From DASWOJ01 sp964250755 (GTDB lineage Bacteria > Pseudomonadota > Alphaproteobacteria > Acetobacterales > Acetobacteraceae): a stretch of DNA of 64,000 nucleotides. The stretch covers positions 1 through 64,000 of the forward strand of contig CAXUHB010000006.1 in the NCBI GenBank assembly GCA_964250755.1. The letters run 5' to 3'. This document shows positions 19,301 to 26,983 of the stretch, in pieces (the first letter of the stretch is position 1; each line of letters opens with the position of its first letter). The position numbers and the translations under genes were made by a program. The notes beneath the pieces were generated by a model that saw only the letters and a program-made list of their open reading frames with translations, was not told where the DNA came from and ran no database searches.

Positions 19301-20295
19301 ACACGGGCGTATTGCAGCAGGCGGGGATCGAGGTGCTGCACGCGCCGGAACGCCTGGAGGACTGGCTGCGCGCCAACGGCGGCGCGCTCGACCTGGTCTG
19401 GACCGCCCGCCCCGACGTGACCGGCCCGCGCCTGGACCTGATCCGCGCCCACACGAGCGCGCCCGTCATCTACTACACCCACGACCTCCATCACCTGCGG
19501 GAGCGCCGCCGCTACGATCTGGACGGCGACCCCCGCGCCTTGCAGGAGAGCCGCCGCCTGCAACGGATCGAGGAGCGCATCTTCGCCGCCGTGGACCAGG
19601 TGATGACCCCTAGCGCGGAGGAGGCGCGGATCATCGCCCAGACCGTCCCCGCGGCGAAGGTCCATGTGATCCCGCCCTACATCGTGCGGCCTGCCGGCCC
19701 AGATGCTGCGCACGACTTCGCTGCGCACGATCCTGCAGCGCATGATCCCGCCGTGGCGCAGGACGCCCTGATCTTCGTCGGCGGCTTCGGCCACCCGCCC
19801 AACGTGGACGCCGCGGCGTGGCTGGTGCGGGACATCATGCCGGCGGTGTGGCTGCAGGAGCCGTCCGTCAAGCTGCTTCTGGTCGGCAGCGCCCCCCCGG
19901 CCCAGGTGAAGGCGCTGGCCGGGCCGCGGGTGCAGGTCACGGGCTTCGTCCCCGACATCGCGCCGCTGTATGCCCGCAGCCGCATGTCGGTCAGCCCGCT
20001 GCGCTACGGCGCCGGCGTCAAGGGCAAGATCGTCGCCAGCCTGCAGGCCGGCGTTCCCGTCGTGACCACCCCTGTGGGCAACGAGGGCCTGGACCTGATT
20101 CCGGGCAGGGAAGCGCTGGTGGCCGACGACGCCCCCGCCCTGGCCGCCGCCATCCTGGAGCTATGGCGCGACCCGGCCCTGCAGGACCGCCTGGCCCGTG
20201 CCGGCCAGGCCGCGCTGAGCGGCCGCTACAGCGAGGCCGCGGCCCGCCGCGCCGTCTGCTCCGTGCTGGCCGCCGCCGTGGGCGTGCGGACATGA
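16348..20295 (+). CDS. Giant methyltransferase/GT2/GT4 fusion protein
   Basis: A 1315-residue protein starting at TTG. In order: a Methyltransf_24-type SAM domain (about 45-230, motif LLVELGTHNGVS, then LLHIDGLHTYEAV); a coiled coil (about 250-410) ending in the SVSWRLTRPVR motif; repeats with a D-W/WY core such as FDTGWYLARNP and FLDVDWYAARHG (about 470-650); a GT2 domain from residue 673 (VSIIVPVYGHPGDT, LFLNNDTVVHPDW); and a GT4 domain from about 937 (VLVIDDRVPEWDRH, LRYGAGVKGKIVASLQAG). A single polypeptide could therefore carry out several successive glycan steps. It overlaps the next gene by ATGA. Sugar specificity is unknown. Confidence 0.88.
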   Translation: MDHSLTIADAANDAGAGAALALIQDPALDSLFLRPGRTGVASAWYGHVPFAHWLVAAARPHLLVELGTHNGVSYSAFCAAAAQAGSGTRCYAVDTWRGDEHAGQYGDEVLEDLRRFHDPLYGAFSTLMRCTFDQALPYFADGSVDLLHIDGLHTYEAVRADFLSWQPKLSPRAVVLFHDTNERRDDFGVWRLWAELRELHPGFEFLHSHGLGVLAPGPDAPPGVRALCGAGPEASALLRDRFSQLGERWMDHFEASQALAGQRAAEARNAGLTGELGAARLARQQAEAAGASLHASLHAALHAAAEATRRDIGALEADLAGRDARLAVLRGEHDALQQEHADTLDDLHRGWSYQRELSAKLDAGEAHAAHLKGLLAERAAEWERVHAILIGRDADAAGLRAALAEARAMQAAMHRSVSWRLTRPVRLLGCLPPLRRVRRFLGLVRRGGLGERRRLLAQRAAEAAALRATPLFHAAWYLQQHPGLAAAGHDPAAHFAWTGAASGAQPNPWFDTGWYLARNPAVAASGENPLLHWIREGAAAGLDPNPFLDVDWYAARHGLPADGDPLSHYINTGIPGLLDPNPGLNAQVYAAENPDRGGMDPLLHWWRIGAGTGRDPAPLFDAAWYRGRHNLGAADPLAHWLDTDRTGPTHPLHLLAGGKPDTPVLPPPGDAPDVSIIVPVYGHPGDTMRCLHSVAACSGDGLAYEVIVADDNPALRVGPMLPAAFGEAVVVENPENLGFLRSCSNAARHARGRHLLFLNNDTVVHPDWLAPLVRLADADATVGLVGAKLLNADGTLQEAGGAILSNGWGQPYGAGDDPALPQYNFVREVDVAVGACILVPRAAWDAVGGFDEAYAPAFYEEFDLAFALRAAGFRTMYQPASVVTHHGSNSYGAEARDRQSAINHARFCRKWAQVLPGQPAPDATPYQQRERPPQAGTVLVIDDRVPEWDRHAGGLTISQYLHLFRGMGWRVAFLPAADPAPLQPYTGVLQQAGIEVLHAPERLEDWLRANGGALDLVWTARPDVTGPRLDLIRAHTSAPVIYYTHDLHHLRERRRYDLDGDPRALQESRRLQRIEERIFAAVDQVMTPSAEEARIIAQTVPAAKVHVIPPYIVRPAGPDAAHDFAAHDPAAHDPAVAQDALIFVGGFGHPPNVDAAAWLVRDIMPAVWLQEPSVKLLLVGSAPPAQVKALAGPRVQVTGFVPDIAPLYARSRMSVSPLRYGAGVKGKIVASLQAGVPVVTTPVGNEGLDLIPGREALVADDAPALAAAILELWRDPALQDRLARAGQAALSGRYSEAAARRAVCSVLAAAVGVRT
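19705..19749 (+). repeat. In-frame 15-bp tandem repeat x3
   Basis: Units GCTGCGCACGACTTC, GCTGCGCACGATCCT and GCAGCGCATGATCCC encode AAHDF-AAHDP-AAHDP inside the GT4 part of the fusion enzyme. Confidence 0.9.
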
Positions 20296-21854
20296 ACGCC
20301 ATGCCCCCACCCGTCCCCCCGCACGCATCCGCCGCTGCCCCTGCCGCCCCCGCCCCGCCCGCAAGCCGCCTGTCCGTGCTGGTGGACCTGCGCCCGTGCT
20401 ACGAGGGCTTCGCCGGCATCCCGCAGGAGACCCGTCTGCTGTTCGCGATGTTCGCAGAGATGGGGCTGGGGCGCTTGGGCGGGCTGGCGTCGGGCATCCA
20501 CTTCGCCGCGCCGCCGCGCCGGGCCAAGGCGGCCGACACGCCGTTCGACAGGATACTCGAACAGGCCCGCGTCATCGTCAGCACCGACACCAAGCGGCAC
20601 CACGCGCCGCCGGGCCTGTCCCTGCTGCTGCCCGGCCCGATCCGCCGCCGGATGCACCACGTCACCAGCATCCTGTCGCTGACGCAGCGGGAGGAGCGGC
20701 TGGACCTCCGCATAGACCCGGTCCTGTTCGAGGACTATCTGTGGATGAAGCTGTTCGACAACACGCTGGCCCCGTCCGACCGGCGGCTGATCGGGCGCGC
20801 GGAGTACTTCGCGACGGCGCTGGGGCACGAGAATGCGCGGTCCCTGTCCATGCTGCCGCTGCCGTTCCAGCGCCGGGTGGACACGCGGGGATGGGACGTG
20901 TTCTTCGCCGCCACCGTCTCCCCCTACAGGCCGCGGCCCGGCACGGCGTTCATGGTGCGCTACTACGACGCCCTGCCGCTGGTCAGCCCGCACACCATCG
21001 GCGAACCCTGGCCGCACACCAACAGCCACGCTCGGATGCTGCTGCGGAACATGCAGCAGGGCGCCCATTTCTACTGCGACAGCGAACCCGTGCGCGGCGA
21101 CCTGCTGACCCTGTTCCCCGGGCAGGAGCGCCGCGTCCACACCATCCCCGCCCTGGTGGCCCCCGAATACCGCCCGGACGTGCGGCCCGAGGCGGAGCTG
21201 CGCACCATCCTGAAGCGCCGCGCCAGCACCGCAACGACCCCCGCAGGCGGGCGGCGGGAGAAGCCGGACGAGCCCCTGCCGAAGCTCATCATCGCCTGCT
21301 CCACCCTGGAGCCGCGCAAGAACTACCTTCGCCTGTTCCGCGGCTTCGAGATCGCGCGGCGGATGACCAAGGTGCCGATGCAGCTCCTGATCGTCGCCAA
21401 CCCTGGCTGGCGGTCGGACGCGGAGCTGGCGGAGCTGAAGCTGCTGGTGCGCGAAGGCGCCTACCACGTCAGCGGCGTGCCGCTGCCCGAGCTGCGCGTG
21501 CTCTACTCGATGGCGCACCTGGTCGTGGCCCCCAGCCGGGCCGAGGGCTTCGACTATTCAGGCGTCGAGGGCATGGCCTGCGGCACCCCCCTGGTCGCCA
21601 GCGGCATCCCCGTGCATCGGTGGGTGTACGGCGACGCCGCCGAGTACTTCGACCCCTACGACGACGAGGAGCTGGGCACCATCCTGGCCCGGTTGTGCGA
21701 GCTGCCGCGCGAGGAGGGCCACCTGTCCGACATGCGCGACCGCGGGCTGCGTCAGGCCGCGCTGTATCAGGCGCCGGCCCTGGCGCCGCGGTGGGAGCAG
21801 GCGGTGGTGGATGCGGTCAGAGCCACCGCCGCAGACCACGCAGCGGCGCCGTGA
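20292..21854 (+). CDS. GT4 family glycosyltransferase
   Basis: A 520-residue protein. An Ala/Pro-rich N-terminus of about 25 residues precedes the N-terminal half that starts LSVLVDLRPCYEGFAGIP. The GT-B C-terminal domain runs from LIIACSTLEPRKN, with the donor-site block SRAEGFDYSGVEGMACGTPLV near residues 415-435. It starts at an ATG overlapping the fusion enzyme stop (ATGA), so it is co-translated with it. Its 3' end overlaps the convergent FkbM methyltransferase by 38 bp. Mannosyltransferase-type activity is possible but not shown. Confidence 0.85.
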   Translation: MNAMPPPVPPHASAAAPAAPAPPASRLSVLVDLRPCYEGFAGIPQETRLLFAMFAEMGLGRLGGLASGIHFAAPPRRAKAADTPFDRILEQARVIVSTDTKRHHAPPGLSLLLPGPIRRRMHHVTSILSLTQREERLDLRIDPVLFEDYLWMKLFDNTLAPSDRRLIGRAEYFATALGHENARSLSMLPLPFQRRVDTRGWDVFFAATVSPYRPRPGTAFMVRYYDALPLVSPHTIGEPWPHTNSHARMLLRNMQQGAHFYCDSEPVRGDLLTLFPGQERRVHTIPALVAPEYRPDVRPEAELRTILKRRASTATTPAGGRREKPDEPLPKLIIACSTLEPRKNYLRLFRGFEIARRMTKVPMQLLIVANPGWRSDAELAELKLLVREGAYHVSGVPLPELRVLYSMAHLVVAPSRAEGFDYSGVEGMACGTPLVASGIPVHRWVYGDAAEYFDPYDDEELGTILARLCELPREEGHLSDMRDRGLRQAALYQAPALAPRWEQAVVDAVRATAADHAAAP

Positions 21855-22749
21855 CCCGCCACGATGTGGACTGCCGCACCGCCTCCAGCTCCCGCCGCGC
21901 CTGCTGCAGGTCCAGCCGCGCCTGCCGCAGTGCCAGGCGCGCTTCCATGTCGAACGCCGAGCAGGCGAGGTCCGCCGTACTCGGCACCCGCGCCCCGGGC
22001 CGCAGCCGCAGCAGCACGTCCTCGTTGGTCCCGTGCAGCACTACGTTGTCGTGGAAGAAGCTGGCCGCATCCGTCGCCGCCGGACGCTCCCCGCCCGCCG
22101 CGTCCACCGAGCGCACGTCGAACGCATCCCACAGCAGCAGCGCGAACGCCCGCGCGTCGAAGCCCTGCAGCCAGGTCAGGCACCAGGTGTTGAACTCCAT
22201 GAACACCGGCGGACGGAACCGCTCGATGGTGCCAGCCGCACCCTCCAGCACCGGCGGCTCGAACCCCTCCACGTCCAACTTCAGGAAGTCCAGCCGCGTC
22301 AGCCCGGCCTCCGCCACGTAGCTGTCCAGCGTCACCACCGGCACCTCCGCCCCGGCCCCGCCGGCCTGGACGTGCGACCCAGGGCCGTGCGCGCTCATCC
22401 GCACCGTGCCGGGCTGCCGGCCCAGCGCAACGGCGTTGACGGTGCAGTTGCGGATGCCGTTCTCCTGAATGTTCCGCCGCAGGTACTCGGCGTTCTCCGG
22501 CAGCGCCTCGAATACGTGGACGTGGCCGTCCGGCACCAGGGCCGACAGGATCAGCGCGGTCAGGCCGATGTTGCCGCCAGCATCTATCACCACCCCGTCC
22601 CGCGGCACGTTCGCGCGCACCCAGGCCTGCAACGGAGCCTCCGCCGCAAGGATGGCGGCGGCATTCTGGAAATAGGCGTCGGCTGGATTGCCGTGCAGCG
22701 CGATCTGCCGCCCAGGCAGGGTTGCTGTCTTCGGGCTGGCGTCGGGCAT
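21817..22749 (-). CDS. FkbM family methyltransferase
   Basis: A 310-residue SAM-dependent methyltransferase of the FkbM family. Motif I is VVIDAGGNIGLTAL, followed by HVFEALPEN and the conserved LDFLKLDVEGFE. FkbM-type enzymes methylate hydroxyl groups, here probably on a sugar. After about residue 265 comes a short coiled coil ending in STSWRVTAPLR, the same S-x-SWR motif seen in the fusion enzyme. I start at 22749 (GAGG six bases upstream) because the longer frame from 22812 would translate a palindrome lying between this gene and the upstream membrane-protein gene. Confidence 0.85.
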   Translation of the reverse strand: MPDASPKTATLPGRQIALHGNPADAYFQNAAAILAAEAPLQAWVRANVPRDGVVIDAGGNIGLTALILSALVPDGHVHVFEALPENAEYLRRNIQENGIRNCTVNAVALGRQPGTVRMSAHGPGSHVQAGGAGAEVPVVTLDSYVAEAGLTRLDFLKLDVEGFEPPVLEGAAGTIERFRPPVFMEFNTWCLTWLQGFDARAFALLLWDAFDVRSVDAAGGERPAATDAASFFHDNVVLHGTNEDVLLRLRPGARVPSTADLACSAFDMEARLALRQARLDLQQARRELEAVRQSTSWRVTAPLRGLRRWL

Positions 22750-22779
22750 AGCGTCCTCATGGGGCGGGATGGGGGTGCT

Positions 22780-22802
22780 CTGCCCCACCTCTAGGTGGGC
22801 AG
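22780..22802 (-). terminator. Intercistronic palindrome
   Basis: Arms CTGCCCCACCT (22780-22790) and AGGTGGGCAG (22793-22802) nearly match around a two-base centre. It lies between the membrane-protein stop and the FkbM start on the minus strand, so it may attenuate or process the transcript, or be a protein-binding site. Confidence 0.5.
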
Positions 22803-22813
22803 CAAGCTTCAAC

Positions 22814-22851
22814 CCTGCGTCTGCCGCCAGTACCTGCGTCTGCCACTAGTA
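22814..22851. repeat. 19-bp direct repeat x2 over a stop codon
   Basis: CCTGCGTCTGCCGCCAGTA (22814-22832) is followed directly by CCTGCGTCTGCCACTAGTA (22833-22851). The second copy contains the TAG of the minus-strand membrane-protein gene (22846-22848). Confidence 0.85.
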
Positions 22852-24441
22852 CTTGAGCTCGTCCGGCATCAGGCTCTGCCCCTTGCGGGTGCAGTCCACC
22901 ACGCGCAGCCAGCACGGCACCCCCCAGCGCCAGCCCACGCCGTAGCGCACCGGCGCCGCGCCATCCTGCCAGCCTGCGGGCGGCGTCACCCACGTCACGC
23001 CGGGGCCGAAGTCCCGCCGGACTGCATACACCCGCATCCCGCCCGGCACCGGGATGGCGCGCAACGCGCCCAGGCCGCGCAACTCCCCTGCGTCGTCCCG
23101 CACCGCCAACGAAGCGAAGTAGGCCTCCTCGAACTCCGGCGGCGGCCCGGCATAGGCCAGCATCCGGGCAGGCGTGCCGGCGGAAACCTCCATTGGCTCC
23201 AGCCGCAGGCAAAGCACGATGACGGAAACGGCCAGCGCCAGGGGGGCGAGCGGAAACATCGGGGCCGCGCGCCAGCGCCGGACGTCGCGCGCCGCCAGGA
23301 AGGCCAGCAGCGCCAGGCCGGGCATCACCCACTGGAAGTAGTGGAAGTTCTGGTAGCGCCACAGCCCCGTCGGCAGCAGATCCACGTAGGACAAATAGAG
23401 CAGCATGTGCAGGACGGCCAGCACCGCCAGCAGCCCCGCCGCGCGCCCGTGCGCCCAGGCCACCGCCAGCCCCGGCAGCGCCAGCGCCGCCCAGGGCGCC
23501 CGCCACAGCAGCCCCCGCCCGTCCCCAAACCACGCCCGCGGGTCTTCCAGCAGGGTATAAGCCTTCCAGCCCAGCCCATGCAGCGTGAAGCCCAGGTCGT
23601 GCGACTGCGCCATGTAGGGCGACGGCGCGAAGCCGTAGATGCGCAGATGCAGCGCCGCATAGGGTGCCAGCACAAGTAGCCCGCCTGCCGTCATCAGCGC
23701 CGGGTCCCGCCACCGCCCGCTTTCGGGAACCTGGCGGCGCAAGCTGACGGCCAGCGCCGCCAGCGCGCAAGGGGCGGCCAGCAGAAGTTCGGTCGGACGC
23801 ACCAAGGGGATCGCCGCCGCCAGCAGGCCAATCCAGAAGGACTGGCGCCCGCCCTCCAGGTGCGCCGCGACGGCGGCCAGCAGCAGCCAGATCAGCGCCG
23901 CAGCGGGAATGGTGTTCCAGGGGACGATCCAGCCCTCGAACAGCATTCGACTGCCCGCCGTGCTCAACAGGAACAGGATGACCGCCCAGCCGCGCGGCAC
24001 GCCCGTGCGGCGCGCCACCGCCAGGAACCCGGCGAACGCCAGCAGCAGCGATCCCAGGTTGACTGGCAGGAAGGGATGGATGTGGCTCCATGCCGTGAAG
24101 GGGGCGCCCAGCACCGCGTAACCCAGGGGATACCAGTGCCGGGCCGGGTGCATATTGCCGGACGCAAGCGCCCGGGCGCTGTCCAGGACCTTGCCCTGGT
24201 CCCACCAGGTCCACCACCCCAGGGGCTCAATGGGATTCTGGCCGGGCAGGCTGGCGTTGCCCAGGACGCACCAGAGATGCCAACCCGTCAAAAGAGTGCC
24301 TCCCGCCGCCGCAGGATGGGCGGCGCAGGCAGCTGCAAGGCAACGGGCCAGGGCGGCCAAGCGGGCAGCCCAGATGCGGGGAAGGCCACCCCGGGCCGCA
24401 GATGCGCCCACCGCGGGGCTGGCGTGCTCGGCGGCGTTCAT
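22846..24441 (-). CDS. Polytopic membrane protein, GT39/PMT-like
   Basis: A 531-residue membrane protein with about 9-11 hydrophobic segments and a C-terminal periplasmic part after about residue 430. The layout, with an early loop containing WWTWWDQGKVLDSARAL, resembles GT-C glycosyltransferases (GT39/PMT or ArnT-like) that use polyprenyl-phosphate sugars, but I do not see a fully convincing catalytic DD/DE motif. A start at 24540 is possible; I prefer the ATG at 24441 with AGGGA ten bases upstream. It precedes the FkbM gene on the same strand and belongs to the second glycan cluster. Confidence 0.6.
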   Translation of the reverse strand: MNAAEHASPAVGASAARGGLPRIWAARLAALARCLAAACAAHPAAAGGTLLTGWHLWCVLGNASLPGQNPIEPLGWWTWWDQGKVLDSARALASGNMHPARHWYPLGYAVLGAPFTAWSHIHPFLPVNLGSLLLAFAGFLAVARRTGVPRGWAVILFLLSTAGSRMLFEGWIVPWNTIPAAALIWLLLAAVAAHLEGGRQSFWIGLLAAAIPLVRPTELLLAAPCALAALAVSLRRQVPESGRWRDPALMTAGGLLVLAPYAALHLRIYGFAPSPYMAQSHDLGFTLHGLGWKAYTLLEDPRAWFGDGRGLLWRAPWAALALPGLAVAWAHGRAAGLLAVLAVLHMLLYLSYVDLLPTGLWRYQNFHYFQWVMPGLALLAFLAARDVRRWRAAPMFPLAPLALAVSVIVLCLRLEPMEVSAGTPARMLAYAGPPPEFEEAYFASLAVRDDAGELRGLGALRAIPVPGGMRVYAVRRDFGPGVTWVTPPAGWQDGAAPVRYGVGWRWGVPCWLRVVDCTRKGQSLMPDELKY

Positions 24442-24636
24442 CGGACCGGCATCCCTGGCAGGCCGCAGCCCATCGCCTCGGCCTTGAGCAGGATGCGTTG
24501 CCGTCCGCAACACGGACGGCGCGGAGCCGGCATCGGGCATTGCACAGATGGCAGCTCCTGCTGGCGGCTCCTGCGGCGCACGTCACCATAGCGCGCACGC
24601 GCGGGCTTGCCTAATGCCGGCGGCGTACGCCGGGCT

Positions 24637-24665
24637 GCTTCTTCCCTCTCCGGAAGGGAGAGCGG
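24637..24665. repeat. Solo REP-like element
   Basis: A single copy of the CCCTCTCC/GGAAGGGAGAG palindrome, related to the paired elements at 42-180 and 25641-25797, lies upstream of fabI. Confidence 0.5.
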
Positions 24666-24754
24666 GCCGCTTCCAAACCCGCCCCACCCCCTTCCCCCCC
24701 GCCCCGGCTTGTGCCACCACCCCCCACCCGCAGCACGCATCAGGTGGACCCAAC

Positions 24755-25612
24755 ATGCCGGACGGCGCCCCGACCCAGCCCCAAGCCGTCCAGCAGCCCG
24801 CAGGCAACCTGATGAAGGGCCTGCGCGGCGTCATCATGGGCGTCGCCAACGACCGCAGCATCGCCTGGGGCATCGCCTCCGCCTGCGCCGCCCAGGGCGC
24901 CGAGCTCGCCTTCACCTACCAGGGCGACGCGCTGGAGCGGCGGGTGCGCCCGCTGGCGGCCAGCGTCGGCAGCAGCGTCGTGGCGCCGTGCGACGTGTCG
25001 GACGACGCCAGCATAGACGCCGCCTTCGCCCATATCGGCGCGAGCTGGGACAGCATCGACTTCGTCGTCCACGCCATCGGCTGGGCGGACAAGGCGTATC
25101 TCCGCGGCAAGTACCTGGACACGCCGCGCGCCGCCTTCATGCAGGCGCTCGACATCTCATGCTTCTCCTTCACCGCCGTCGCGCAGCGCGCCGTGCCGAT
25201 GATGCGGAACGGCGGATCGCTGCTCACCATGTCCTACCTGGGGGCCGAGCGGGTGATGCCGCACTACAACGTCATGGGCGTGGCCAAGGCGGCGCTGGAG
25301 TCCTCGGTCCGCTACCTTGCCGCCGACCTGGGCGGGCAGGGCATCCGGGTGAACGCGCTGTCCGCCGGGCCGATGAAGACGCTGGCGGCCAGCGGCATCG
25401 GCGACTTCCGCTACATCCTGCGCTGGAACCAGTACAACTCCCCGCTGGAGCGCAACGTGACGCTGGAGCAGGTGGGCGGCGCCGGCATGTACCTGCTCAG
25501 CCCGCTGAGCGCGGGCGTGACGGGGGAGGTGCATCACGTGGACAGCGGCTACCACGTCGTCGGCATGAAGAACCCGGCGGCGCCGGACATCAACGTCGCG
25601 TCCGACCACTGA
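24755..25612 (+). CDS. fabI: Enoyl-[acyl-carrier-protein] reductase (NADH)
   Basis: A 285-residue short-chain dehydrogenase of the FabI type, which performs the last reduction in each fatty-acid elongation cycle. The cofactor region is GVIMGVANDRSIAWGIA (25-41). The FabI catalytic set is visible as Y161-x9-Y171-x6-K178, matching Tyr146/Tyr156/Lys163 of E. coli. Length is slightly long because of an N-terminal Gln/Pro-rich extension; an internal ATG (residue 20) is an alternative start. It lies directly upstream of aroC, an arrangement known in alphaproteobacteria. Confidence 0.95.
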   Translation: MPDGAPTQPQAVQQPAGNLMKGLRGVIMGVANDRSIAWGIASACAAQGAELAFTYQGDALERRVRPLAASVGSSVVAPCDVSDDASIDAAFAHIGASWDSIDFVVHAIGWADKAYLRGKYLDTPRAAFMQALDISCFSFTAVAQRAVPMMRNGGSLLTMSYLGAERVMPHYNVMGVAKAALESSVRYLAADLGGQGIRVNALSAGPMKTLAASGIGDFRYILRWNQYNSPLERNVTLEQVGGAGMYLLSPLSAGVTGEVHHVDSGYHVVGMKNPAAPDINVASDH

Positions 25613-25640
25613 CGGGCGGCGCCATGAAGCATGAAGCCCT

Positions 25641-25797
25641 CTGCTCCCTCTCCCTCCGGGAGAGGGCCGGGGTGAGGGGGTCTTGGCTGCGGAGCGGAGA
25701 ACCGCCCGAGCTGCTGGCCCGCAGCCATGCCTCGGCCAGCGCCGCGCCCGAAGACCCCCTCACCCCAACCCTCTCCCAGAGGGAGAGGGAGAAGCCC
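25641..25797. repeat. Inverted pair of REP-like elements between fabI and aroC
   Basis: Two opposite copies of the CCCTCTCC/GGGAGAGGG element (about 25641-25680 and 25756-25796) flank a 75-bp spacer, the same plan as 42-180. The second copy ends about 12 bases before the aroC ATG, so it must lie in the mRNA leader if transcription starts upstream. Confidence 0.75.
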
Positions 25798-25808
25798 CGC
25801 CCGTCCCC

Positions 25809-26933
25809 ATGAGCCACAACACCTTCGGCCACCTGTTCCGCGTCACCACCTGGGGCGAGAGCCACGGTCCGGCCATCGGCTGCGTCGTGGACGGCTGCCC
25901 GCCCCGCCTGCCGCTGACGGAAGCCGACATCCAGCCCTGGCTCGACCGCCGCCGCCCCGGCCAGAGCAAGTACACCACCCAGCGCCAGGAGCCGGACCAG
26001 GTACGCATCCTGTCCGGCACGCTCGACGGCCTGACCACCGGCACCCCCATCGCACTCGAAATCCAGAACGTGGACCAGCGCAGCCGCGACTACGGCGCCA
26101 TCGCCGACCAGTTCCGGCCGGGCCACGCCGACATGTCCTACGAGATGAAATACGGCATCCGCGACCACCGCGGCGGCGGACGCAGCTCCGCCCGGGAAAC
26201 CGCCTCCCGCGTTGCCGCCGGCGCCGTCGCCCGCATCGTGCTGGGCGCCGGCGTGCATGTGCGGGGCGCGATGGTGCAGATGGGCGCGCATGCGGTGGAC
26301 CGCGCCCGCTGGGACTGGGGCGCCGTGGACGCCAACCCCCTGTTCTGCCCGGACCCGGTGGCCGCCGCCGCGTGGGAAGCCGAACTGGCCGAAATCCGCA
26401 AGGCCGGCTCCAGCATCGGCGCCATCATCGAAATTGTTGCCGAGGGCGTGCCGCCGGGCCTGGGCGCACCCATCTACGCCAAGCTGGACGCGGACATCGC
26501 CGCGGCGCTGATGGGGATCAATGCGGTGAAGGGCGTGGAGATCGGCGACGGCTTCGCGGCGGCAGCCCTCCGCGGAGAGGGCAACGCAGACGAGATGCGG
26601 ATGCAGGGCGGCGGCATCGCCTTCGCCAGCAACCACGCCGGTGGCGTGCTGGGCGGCATCAGCACCGGCCAGCCCATCGTCGCGCGCTTCGCCGTCAAGC
26701 CCACCAGCAGCATCCTCGTGCCCCGGCAGTCTGTGGACCGCATGGGACAGGAGGTTGATGTCGTCACCCGGGGCCGGCACGATCCCTGCGTCGGCATCCG
26801 CGCCGTCCCGGTCGGGGAGGCGATGATGGCCTGCGTCCTGGCCGACCACCTGCTCCGCCACCGTGCCCAGGTGCCGGACCGGGCCCCGGCGTTGAGCAAC
26901 GGGGCGCCGGCGAACCCGGTGCCAGGAAACTGA
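25809..26933 (+). CDS. aroC: Chorismate synthase
   Basis: A 374-residue enzyme making chorismate from 5-enolpyruvylshikimate 3-phosphate with reduced FMN, the last common step of aromatic amino acid synthesis. Family signatures are present: GESHGPAIGCVVDGCPP near the start, DRRRPGQSKYTTQRQEPD, the central RDHRGGGRSSARET, and GGISTGQPIVARFAVKPTSS. The ATG at 25809 gives the usual N-terminus (MSHNTFGHLFRVTTWGE); a longer frame from 25683 merely reads the REP elements. It follows fabI and may share its transcript. Confidence 0.96.
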   Translation: MSHNTFGHLFRVTTWGESHGPAIGCVVDGCPPRLPLTEADIQPWLDRRRPGQSKYTTQRQEPDQVRILSGTLDGLTTGTPIALEIQNVDQRSRDYGAIADQFRPGHADMSYEMKYGIRDHRGGGRSSARETASRVAAGAVARIVLGAGVHVRGAMVQMGAHAVDRARWDWGAVDANPLFCPDPVAAAAWEAELAEIRKAGSSIGAIIEIVAEGVPPGLGAPIYAKLDADIAAALMGINAVKGVEIGDGFAAAALRGEGNADEMRMQGGGIAFASNHAGGVLGGISTGQPIVARFAVKPTSSILVPRQSVDRMGQEVDVVTRGRHDPCVGIRAVPVGEAMMACVLADHLLRHRAQVPDRAPALSNGAPANPVPGN

Positions 26934-26983
26934 ACGCCATCCCCCCTTCGTTGCTGTTGCCGCCGGGCGGGAAGGGTGACACC

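Noticed and set aside
16435..19794. A 1119-codon open frame on the minus strand
   Set aside because: It is antisense to the fusion glycosyltransferase, has no family motif, and its composition (Gly/Val/Arg/Gln) is what GC-rich antisense frames produce.
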